This document shows positions 13,560-25,500 of a DNA stretch of 64,000 bases, in pieces. How positions within the stretch are numbered: position 1 is the first letter of the stretch; every line of letters begins with the position of its first letter. The stretch is from Lumbricus terrestris. Lineage: Eukaryota > Annelida > Clitellata > Crassiclitellata > Lumbricidae. The notes below the pieces were generated by a model. The model did not search any database and was not told the DNA's origin. It saw nothing but the letters and a program-made list of their open reading frames with translations. The DNA is taken from contig OX457052.1 in assembly GCA_949752735.1 (NCBI GenBank), positions 15,443,668 through 15,507,667 on the forward strand, written 5' to 3'. The translations under genes and the position numbers were made by a program.

Positions 13560-16500
13560 TAATCAGAATTTATACAGTGCCCCTTCAAGGTACCTACTCA
13601 GAGGCACATTCCTGTTGACGACAAATAATATTCTGTCACTGACTTTTATCCTAGTGTTCCTTTGGCACAAGCAGACTCATATATCTTAAGCATTTCAAGT
13701 AATGTCAAGACGATGTTCCCTAATGTATGGGAAATTAAAAAATTGATACTTTATTCAATCTCAGACCTGAATGATTGGTTCTTAGTCTTTTTCCAGAGGC
13801 GCTATGTAAATTTGCAAATGCAATGTGCAATATTGATACAATACAATGTCGACTTGGGACTTTTATAGACCTATGAAACTAGGTGGACCCGTATGAGAGT
13901 AGGCTACGTTCAGAGCTGGCGAGAAGACCCTACAGAGTTTCTTTATAGAGTATCTCTAAAGGCGCTAATTATCTGTCCATATTATAACTCGTTAATTAAT
14001 TGATTCTACTTTGATGACCTCTGTAACAGTTGTAGCGCTGTTGTATTACTAATCACACACCATCACCTTCCTCAGGCTCCTCTATCCATCACACCTCGGG
14101 CCTTTCACTCGAAACTAAAGACACTCCTGTTCAAGAACTCTTATCCTGTTTCACCTGATCCCCCACCCTCCAATTCCCGGCTCAGACGACACCCACCTTA
14201 GTAGCTGTTCCACACCTCTGATCATACGGTACCTCGACCCGGACCACCATGGACTACTCTTACGGACAACCCTTTTGACTCAACGCATTTGATCCTGATC
14301 CTATGGTAACTCGACCCGGACCACCACGGACTACTCTCACGGACAACCCTCCTAACTCAACACAGCGCTCGTGAATAAGCCGGTGCCCCGCGCTTGGCTT
14401 TCCAGTGGCGCTTTAGAAATTAGGAGATTACGATTACGATTACGATGTATTTAAACGGCAAGAAGCGATCAGGTCCAATTATTAAATCAACGACTTTTGT
14501 TGTTTTAGTGCACAAATTTTTATAAACCAGACTGGTCTGACTGCACAGACTTCGACAAAGATGTAAGTGACATTCACACAGGTAAACCTCTTTATCTGTT
14601 GATTAACCTTTCATGCACTGTTAAAATGTCTAAAATTCTATAAATTCTGATTAAATTAGAAGGGGTCTGGATAAATAGGGAAGTCTTTCTTTCAAATTCT
14701 TTGTGTTGTTTCCTTCTCGCTTCAGCGTTTCATCATCTGAGGAAGCATGAAAGTCACTTTGCCCTTGAGATAGTGTATAGTTCTGAAATCAACTCATTGC
14801 TCATTATTGACTCCCGACAATGGAATCACGCTTATAAAACACCATTATTTGATATATCTACGTGGAATGATGAAATAAATCAAGTGTGTATAGGCTGTTG
14901 TTGGTTGACATTGTCAGCATTTAGGCAACATAAGAAATGCATAAAGCAAGCATATCTTTGCTAGGGTAGGCTATTATAAATCCGGTTTTTAGTGATTATT
15001 TTTATTAGACAGTTGCGCTGTTGTTTTGATTTCAATGCAATAACTGCTGTTCATTCCTCATTAGACTGGCTACTGCAAAGAAGGTTTCTGCAACACTATC
15101 AACATTCAGTGTCGTTTTGTATGGGACAAAGGTAGGTCTAAAATTTTAAATAACACCATTTAGGCCTACTTCTTACTGTCATTTGACAATTTCCTAGTAA
15201 AATTTCCTAGTAAAATTTCCCATTGAAATTTCCGATTAAAACTTCCTTTTAAAATGTCCTTTAAAATTTCCTATTAAAATGCAACTGTCAGTGCACAAAT
15301 GTGGCGGTCAAGACCAAAATCGGTATTATGTCGAAAATTACAGAGACAATTAGGCCTAATTAAATTGTATGCTTGTGTCTTTCGATATTTGAACAGAAGT
15401 TCATTTTAAAATATGTTTCAAATTCGTTTCTTTTATTTTGCTAAAATGAAAGTCGTTGAAGCTATTTTGATGCTCTTGATAATTGTGCATATTGTTTGGT
15501 TTTATTAAGTTAACTAACTAATTAAGCAATTTTATTCAAACACTTGTTGCCTTGAGTTAGAATAAGGTTTGAGCATCATAATTTGTGTCATTTTAAAGCT
15601 TTATCCAAGACCTTTTAAATTAATGATACCTGCCTTGCCTTGCCTTCAACCATCCTCGACACGAGGGTTGGTCGCATTTTGGACAATTCTTCTCCATCCT
15701 CTCCTGTCTTCGGTTGATACACCAAACTGAATATGCAGTCAAATCCCCTCAATACTGGCTTAGGTGTGTCGCGCCACAAATAATACGTGTCTCTTTCATC
15801 AGACCAATATACAACAAGTAGGCTTTACACAATGGCATTATGGACGTTTCTACTTTGATGTGGAAGTGTAAAGTGCACCGTATACTATGTGTGAGAAAAA
15901 TATAATTGCTCTGTATGCACGTTGTAGACTACAAAGCAGCTTCGAAGTCTTGCTTTAATAGCAGCATCGATGCGATCAACAAACATGAAAATTCGTTAGT
16001 ACATAAATTATATCATATTATTACATTATTCATGTGTTAGTTTGGCTTCGAAAAAGATGCCAAATTCATGACAGGGCTTTAAAAAATGTTTTTAGAACTG
16101 CATAACCCTTTTCCCCTTCCCATCCTTGGTGGTAAATTACTCCCAATCGGATGACAATAACCTTTTTTACTATTTTTAACTGTGCATGCTGAGAAGTGCT
16201 TCCACAACTACACTAATCCATGTAGAACTGCATATTTTGTTAAAACCGTCCTAATTCATAACCATCCATTTTCAATCGGCAATCATCAATTTGATTCAAT
16301 TATACTTATTGTGGCAAAGTTGACATGGATCGCTTTTGCCTATTATAACACGAGGAATTTCTGTTTGGATAGGCTACGCATCTTTGGGGCACTTTTTAAA
16401 GCAAATTCTGCATTTTAATATCATAGGCCTATAGCTTGTTAAGTTTCTAATCGCACCGATTTCTTTTGGTTTTAGAACAACGACACTTCATCCGATGTGT

Positions 16501-19500
16501 CAGACTCTAGTCTGCAGCGGCAATGGCAACAACGATGGACTGCATCCGGGCAGAAACCCACAGCGAACCTACTTGGACAAAGACGAATGTTTGTGAGTAC
16601 AGAACACCCGAAGTCTACATGTCAGATGGCTAACATCGGGTGTAGATTCAGAAATTCTCTTCATGGCGGCGACAACAAAATTAATGTAAATCGCCAAAGA
16701 CTATAGGCCTAACTGTTTTCTGGAACGAGCATTTCTCAGTTTGCATGCACAAGTTATCCCCCTAAGTTCCCCTGTCAGGCTTTCTGTCTAATCTATAGAC
16801 TAGACTTGTTTTCTTAATATTGTTAAATTGTAGCTCTATATGTCTTGCAACGTTTCAAGTTCATGATCTGAGTAATGCTGCAAATAATGTTTTCATGCGT
16901 TGTGTATACTCTATGGCGCTCTGTGGTCAAAGTGCAGCTCTCTATAATTATGAATTCCATTTTTGGTTACTTCGGAGACCCACTTAGGCTACTAGGCCCT
17001 ACGGAGTCCTACGTGAAAAATTTAACGCCTCATCCTTTTTTGTCCTCCTTTCCGGCTCCACCTTTGTATATCCATATGCAGCTGGCAGCCCTACGTAAGT
17101 GGGCTTACCTTTACGTTTGTTTGTGTACTGTAGGACTGGACGGTACCTGGAAGTGGAGCGGGCTCTACTTGGTCTGTCTGGAACGATGATGGTGGAGGAC
17201 GGAACGAAGTGTGCTGAGGACAGCGCATGTTTTGCCGGAGAATGCCTTCCGAAATCGCCTGTCATCACGCAAATGGTAGGCCTATACCTTCATATTTATA
17301 CACGTTGCTGCTGATACGAACATATGCTGTAGATGAAATATAGGCCTAATAATGGTTTCCCCTTGTGAGCAGTAAGCGTAAACGATAGGCATGCCTGACA
17401 GACCAGGGGATCATATGCCTGATCATAGCGGCTAGCCTATACTATAAATTAACCTGCAAACCTGGAGAACTCAATCGGTTGAATTGTCTTTACATATCAT
17501 AATATATAACGCACACTGAGCAGGCCATGTTGTCTATAGTTAATAAATAATAGGCATGACTGATTTTTAAAATTTCGTTTCAGAAAGCCGAACCGACCTT
17601 CGAAAGAAAGGTAAGCTAAAGAAATTGTGCTATTTTATCATTTAATCGGTTTCGCAGCTTTGTAAAATAATGCGGTAGCAGCAGCAGTAGCTGCAGTAGC
17701 AAGTAAACTATAGTTAATTTTATTGACCAATAAGGTCTAAAACCTATAAATTTTACATACAATGAAGTTCACATCGGTAGACATCAAACTGATAACGATA
17801 TTCAAACGGAACAATGTGGAATGCCTTCAAAGCTAAAAAAATAATTTTGCCAAAGTTCTACATGAGATACACTATAACGCAATTAAAATACAAATCCATA
17901 ATTTAAACCAGGTAGACCGATTGCAAATCATTTGTTTAATTGTGAACTCTTGCGCAAAATATTGTTTGTTTTTGTCAATGTTTGTACGGTATAGGCTATC
18001 TCTAGATAATGTCTAAACGTCTTTGCCATCGGCCATCTGCTATCTAGTAGATCTTAGAAGGTACAAAGTAGGCTAACGAGCATAAGTAGCCTATGGTCTG
18101 CGTTGCACTCGAATGACTGAAAAATTACTGCGTGTACAGTTTGAAATACAAATGCAATTTGTTAAGATTAGTTTTGATTTTGTAGACGTCAAGATGTGGC
18201 GATGGAAGAGTGGATCCCGGAGAGGACTGCGACTGTGGACCTAGGGTTCGCTGCCTTTCATTACAACTAACGTTCTATTGTTAGGCTACCTGAGGGTTCG
18301 CTGCCTTTCATTACAACTAACGTACGTTCTATTGTTAGGCTACCTGAGGGTTCGCTGCCTTTCATTACAACTAACGTTCTATTGTTAGGCTACCTGAGGG
18401 TTCGCTGCCTTTCATTACAACTAACGTACGTTCTATTGTTAGGCTACTTGAGGGTTCGCTGCCTTTCATTACAACTAACGTACGTTCTATTGTTAGGCTA
18501 CTTGAGGGTTCGCTGCCTTTCATTACAACTAACGTTCTATTGTTAGGCTACTTGAGGGTTCGCTGCCTTTCATTATAACTAACGTTCTATGGTTAGGCTA
18601 CTTGAGAGTTCAAAGTGCACGAAACCAGCAATATTAATTTGACAGTGATTTCACTGTATCGGTTCGTAAACACAATAATTGATGAATCTATTTTTAAAGT
18701 GACTCTTTACAATTCGAACTGCAGGTCTCTGAGCGCTTCATATGTTTCTAAAATACTTAACGCTTAATCTTCAGTCAGTGCCGGGGTAAAAGTTCTGCCT
18801 AATCAATTACGAACGGTAACAACTATGAAGAAGCGTACCTTCTCGGTGGTAGGACTCTCGACCTGGAATGGCCTACCTTTCACCCTCCACTCCCTTTCTA
18901 AAGATCCATTTCAGGTAAATCTCTTTCATCCTAAGACAGTTTCATTTGGCCGCGCTGAGGTTGGGAGCGCCTCTTATTAGTGCCCTTTAAGAGGCGCTAT
19001 ACAAATTAATTAAATGAATGAATGAAATGTAAACCTGTAGCAGAATTTGTGATGAATTAGAATGACGAATCACAACTTTGACCGCAGAGATGGAAATAAG
19101 AAAATATGTCCTAATTATTAATGGATGTAATTTTATTGCAGCAATGCGAATGTTGCGAAATTACGACATGCAAGGTAATGTCTCCATTCATCTATCTTTA
19201 GTAGAGATTAGATCTAATTAATTTCATGACTTAGATCATTGCGTTATGGTCCAAAACTGTTGGTCGTATACGGTGCACCATCATTATGATCGTCACTACA
19301 CCATCACTCTATAATATATCGTCCACGCCTTTGTATATATTTCTATATATTTTGTTCTTGTGGTGATCATAATTTCTTCTGTTATGATTTTCCATACGAT
19401 ATTCCATATTTGTTTTCTCGTTGCTGATGATTCTACCAAGTTGCTATGTATAGCTCTAGAGTTATGACCATAGCGGAGTTTGGTTTCCGTTCTTGGAGGG

Positions 19501-22500
19501 GCTAAAGCCTTATTTTTGGAGGGCTAAACCCGGAAAAAGAAACCATTTGCACGGTTAAAAAGATTAATCTGGGTCTTTTGGAGGGGCTTAGCCCCCCTAC
19601 CCCTGATAAACTCCGCCCATGTTCATATATTTATTATGAGCAGTGTCTAAGGATGACCATATTTATTATCAAAATATTCGCAATTGTCACAAACCGTTCT
19701 CTTTAGCCAAGGAACTCGACATGCATGTGCGAAGAACTCAATAATTAGCTAATGTTTAACTTGTATATTGCGTTTGGAGTGAAAAGCTCAAAAACTGTGG
19801 AAATGCATTCCGGTTAAACACACACACACAAACAGAACTTTCTCTTTATTTACATGTACATAGATCTTTGAAGACGTCCGCTATTTATGACGTCATGTTG
19901 TTGTAGTGATTTAGTGTGACGTAAATTGTTAGTCACTGACGCAGCAGGGACTAATGACGTCGGAATTGATGCTCGTTTATCCATTATCGCACCTGAGAGG
20001 TTCTGATACGGCCGTATGTAGACTACTGCCCTCATAATTATGAGCAATTAATGTAATGCTCTGGCATTTAATGATAATTTAGCATTAATTGCTTATGGTG
20101 CATAGGTACACTCTGTCCTTTCGCCACATTAAGGTGCGTTCTTCAAACATCTAAATTTCGACAGTTTTACTTCCTTGTCCAATAAGATAGATTGAACGTT
20201 ACAGAAATGTGCATATAATTCTGCAGGTGCGCAAAGATTGATTTAACAGAAATAAATAATATCTATATATCCAGATCTAAAAGAATTAAGCAAGATTTCA
20301 AACTAAAACAATTCTGTGAAGTCTTTTCAATCATTATATAATATACTGACGTTTGGGCGTTCACAGAAGTGAATCGGCATGCATGATTCCGAATGGTATA
20401 GCCTACTTCATGATAACTAGCATTAATTGCTGTTGGCGCATAAGTAGGCCTACCTTCAATCCATCTGTTAGTCCAATGATAAAGGTACATTAGCATAGCG
20501 TTCTGCGTGTGAGTAGTTCATATCTGGAAGCTGCCCCTGTACTATTTTGTACGGGCACTGATGTGAATCGCCAACAAGTTACTTAGTCCCAAGGCACACT
20601 GTCTTGTCAGCGGGAGTGGCAACTTTTCCCGTAACGCCAATCTAAGTAAGATATTGATAAGTGCAGAAGCACTGACTATATCTTACATCTTACTTACTTG
20701 TTTTGTTTGTCTGATTACTAACATCCGTCAGCTTGATATCTCAAAACTCTGTCACTGTGTATCACGAAGTTCCTGGAAAACAGCTCCGGTCAATAACCGT
20801 TAGAAAATAACGTCCCGAAGAACAATCGGCCCATGGCTAATGATTCCAGTACAACTATCTCATAGTGAATACTCCCAGACGAAAAAGCCCACCATACAGA
20901 AACGTGCGAATTTTAGCTTTGGCAATGCCTGTAAATTTAAATTATTCCCAACATTTGTCAGTCCCACAGAAAGCTTTATTCGAGAGTCCAGTACTTTCAA
21001 TTGACTACATCTAAGTCTATGTACCCAAACAGAAATAACCATGCAGTTTCAGAATGCCATAAAGATGCGCCGTTCATTCTCGATAGCTGTCCAGTGTCCA
21101 CCAACCTAAAATGGCCTCTCTGTTAGACTACGCCACGCTTATTGTCCAAAGATCACTCCAGGTTCCTTAGGACTCTCAATACTGTTCTGTTTAACCAAGA
21201 TTGGGTCGGGAGCGCTTCTGCTTAGCCTGCGTTGAAGAGGCGCAATATTAAGTAGCCTACTGTACGTTTATTTGGAGTCATAGAACTATCATCAATCGGC
21301 GAACAGACTTTCCGTTCTGTCTGCTTCTCCCCAGCGGCTGTTCTCATGCACTCACTTGAGCTTTCGGCAGCTCTATCATTATTAATTATTACCAAGTTTA
21401 ACATTTCATATATCTTCTTATTTTGTCAGTTGTTCTTCGCCCTGAGAGGCATAATGTGTTTTAAAAACACATATTATTACTTTTGTACGTCAAAATTTGA
21501 TATTCTTGAAGCAGAAGCATGACCATACAAACGATTCGAATCCTGTAGCTCAATACGATTTGCATTAAATTTTCCATAGTTGTAAAAACCGTTTTTTGTT
21601 TTTATTCTCTTCCAAAAAACCTCGTTTTTTTGGTTTTTTATTTTTCTCATCGTCTTTTATCGTTTTTTCCATTTTTATGTTACTTTATTTAATTATTTAG
21701 CCTACTGTCTAATATTAGTTTCCTTAATTTAATTTGTGTCTGATATTCCATACGTTTTCACCGTGCTCTCAAGGATTCAACTAACTTTGTGTAACTGTTT
21801 AAGCTATAATTTTGAGAAATACATGCAGTAGATCCCTACAAGAAATGAAATTTGTAAGAGTTAGGCCTATTTTGATATAAAATTCTTGGGCCTATAATTA
21901 ATATTTATAAGTAACAATTTTAAGTACAAATGTACAATATATAATTTAGTAAACATCTGTGGTTTTTGCTTCTGGTTAGATTTTAATTGTGTTATGTCGA
22001 TCAGCATAAACTTATAATGTGGACTTATGTCTACAATTTAAATTTGAAAAGATTTCATTACCTTTAATTTGTCCGAATTTCTTATTAAACCAAAGTTATA
22101 AGAAAATAACAACTGTGGTAGATTAATGTTACTTAGGCCTATACCAATTATTTTGGCCTAATAATAAAGTTGTGTTATTTGCAGTTTCTTGATAAAATTG
22201 CATAAGCAAGGTTTGTAAGCTGGAAATGAAATTTCAGATGTAACAAAAGCAAAATATTTTCCGTTTCCGTTTTTTATCGTTTTTTGTCGTTTTTTATTAT
22301 TTCGAAAAAACGACGTTTTTTCCGTTTTTTTTATTTTATTTTCATCGTTTTTTACATCTATGAAATTTTCTTTCTGTTCAATGCTCAGCTGAGACCGCAG
22401 AACATGTCTTGCATTGGAGCCGGATGCGGAATGTGCGATGGTAAAACTACGGATGTGAGTATAGTGTTTCGTCGTTCCAGATTATAATTCTTACAACTTC

Positions 22501-25500
22501 ACGTGTAAGGCACGTTGGTCGCTTGGTTAGAGAGGTCGGCCTGTAACGATGAAAGTACGGGTTCGATCCTCGTCTGAGGCAGCTGCTGCTGTGTAGGGAC
22601 CTTGAGACTCAAGTCATTCCTTCATAACTGATCTGCTCCATCGTTGTTCTGATGTATGGTAGCTTGTGCGCATCTGAACTGTTGGAAGTATGGAAATATC
22701 AATACAAATATGAATACAAATATCAAAACAAATATCAATACAAAATATCGATACAAATATCGATACAAATACCAATATAAATATCGATACAAATATCAAC
22801 ACAAATATTAATACAAATATCAATACAAATATTAATACAAATATCAATACAAAATATCAATACAAGTTATTATTTTATTATTAGGCCTATTCCAGCAATG
22901 TCGCAAGCGAGGGTAATAGTAGTAGTAGTAGTATTAGTAGTAGTAGTAGCAGCAGCAGCAGCAGCAGCTGTAGTAGTAGTAGCAGTAGCAGTAGCAGTAG
23001 CAGTAGCAGTAGCAGCAGCATCAGCAGTAGTAGTAGTTACAGTAGCAGTAGTTACAGTAGCAGTAGTAGTAGTTACAGTAACAGCAAAGATATTAGAATT
23101 TTACCTTTGGTAACAGTAGCAATAGCAGTCGCAGTAGCAGTAGTAGTAGGCCTAGTAGTATAGGCCTATAGTATCTTCGGCATTCTTCGCCTATTGACAA
23201 TTCTAGACCTCACTCCGCATCCAGATAAGATTGGACTGTTTATGACGAAATTGTAAATGTAGGCCATGTGGTTTTATAGCGGCTCTATGGCTTCGACCCT
23301 ATACCAATTTACCAATCATTTGGCCAGTTTTATTGTTCCTCGTATGTTTCCATCTATTTAATTTTATCCAAACTCTATCGTCCATAACTCCTAATATATA
23401 ACAATTTAATAAGCATATTTTAATGGATTGGGGAACATTTTCTGTTGCGAGTCTGTTTTTTTAACACATCATCATTTACTCACAGTGCGATGGACAGTGG
23501 GGTAAAGCCAGCGACTTCAAGTTTTGCTCAGCAGAAAGTACAGATGAAGTCTGTTTCGATGGCGACTGTCGGACGTTGTCATCAACCTGCGCAGCTCATT
23601 TCTGGTTATGTGAGTTTCGACTTATAAATACCGGCTTTGTACATTTACACAGAAAATGTGTTTTCTTGATAGGACCTATAGCCTACTTAAACTTTATATG
23701 CGAGCTGAATTAGCTCCTCAGACGCCATTAGTAGGCCTTCATTCCCGCCGTTAAACTGTTAAATATATGGTCTGGCGCACATTCTGTTCTTATGCTGCGC
23801 AATTATAATCGATTGAATCCACGCATGTGCCATGCATGGCGCTCTTATGATAACAGATCTAATCTCACATGAGAATGATGTGTAAGCATGGGCGGAGTTT
23901 ATCAGGGGCTAGGGAGGGCTAAGACCCCAAGAAGACTCAGAGTCATTTTTTACAGTGTGAATGCTATCCTTTCTCGAATTTTTCGACTCAGCCCACCCCC
24001 AATTCAGAAGGCACAGACTCAGAAATTTTATCGAAACGCGAATCTTGCGAATGATTAAAAAAGTCATCAACTTTTTGGGTCCGAGAAAATATTTGTCGGC
24101 GCCGCTCGTTCTGGACCGAGTGTCAGTCCCAACAAAATTTAGCCCCTCCAAGAGCGGAAACCAAACTCCGCCCATGTGTGTAAGCTTATATTATATTCGA
24201 ATATTTTCTTGTGAATTAACTTTTGCCGTTTGACTTTGGGCTGTAATAATTATACTATGGTAACATCGATAAGGGCCTATTGGTGATTAATTAGCGAAAT
24301 ATAAATTTCTGAGTCAATTCAGAAACGCTGTATACAGCCTATAGGCCTATAATATGCTAAAATATAGGGAACTATATATACAGTATGGTCATGCATACTG
24401 ATATAGATGCATACATAACAACCTACCGTATACCTAAGGAGTGTACTGACATAGTTGAGCTACATTTTGCCTTTATCAATCTTCGACGCTGAGGGTCTAC
24501 AATTATTCTATTCATTTAATGTGTGAAATGCAGCTGACACCGTGAGAAGCGTTCAGAGTAAAAACGCCGGTCAATCATCGCAAAACTACAATGCGGGAGG
24601 GTTTTTCTTGACTGAGGATAACAGCGACACGATAGAGTACGAGGAATATAGTCCAGGCGAGGGTGATGGGTGAGTTAAATATCATCGATCTGTATAATTA
24701 TATAGCTCCTAATTTAGTTTTTGATAGTTAACGTAGGGTGTGGGGCGCGGTGGTGTAGTAGTGGCGTCGTTGCCTTGAAGCCGGAAGGTTCGAGGTTCGA
24801 ATCCACCTCGCCGCGTAAGGACCTTGGGCAAGTCCTTCACTCACAATTATTGCTCAGCGCTTCGGCGTGAAACTCCGATGCAGTGTCCGCTCTGCATTCG
24901 GGAGCGCCTCTGAGTAGAGAGAGCTTGAAGGGGCGCTATAACAAGTACACATACAAACAAACTATAGGAGCGGAGTTGAAACTGCGCTGAAGCAACAGTT
25001 TAAATGTTGAGCCCGTTGTGATTAAGTACTTTTACCACAAAGTAATCTGCGCTCGGTCTCTGTAGAAGCGACTCTGTGGTTCCACATGCACGCACACGTC
25101 GCACAACCGTAGGATAGGATAGGGCTATCTCGATTGTTAGTCTCCCTGTTTGGAATTGCCTCACCTTTGGCCTACAGTACATCCTATAAAGCATATTAAC
25201 CAGCTTCTTTTCATTTCAACGGCTATTATTATTACGTAGGGTGTGTGGCATCGTGCACTGCCAGAGCTCGCAGTATCCGCCGCAATATTTCGTTGAGAAT
25301 GGTGACGAGGATCTGACGTCACGCTATGGTCGTGGCGGGGCGGAGTATCCGGTCAAGCAGTTCTCGACAGATGGCGGCTCTCGGTAATAAATAATATTAT
25401 TTATATAAATCTTTATATTGATGGTTTAACCGTTTAGCTGCATTGTCTTCTATTTGTCATATAACCCAGCCAGTACACACACATACCCACGCACACGCAC

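Larger units (their letters stand above)
19175..22388 (+). other. Large ADAM intron (3.2 kb)
   Basis: Contains the small TIR element at 19469-19621, a LINE 3' fragment at about 20900-21250 and AT-rich unique sequence. No further exon was recognised in it. Confidence 0.6.

Noticed and set aside
24740..24810. tRNA gene
   Set aside because: The Pol III boxes belong to the head of a SINE; the body and LINE-like tail follow and no tRNA cloverleaf was confirmed. The same applies to heads at 6332, 7119, 7588, 10098 and 59300.
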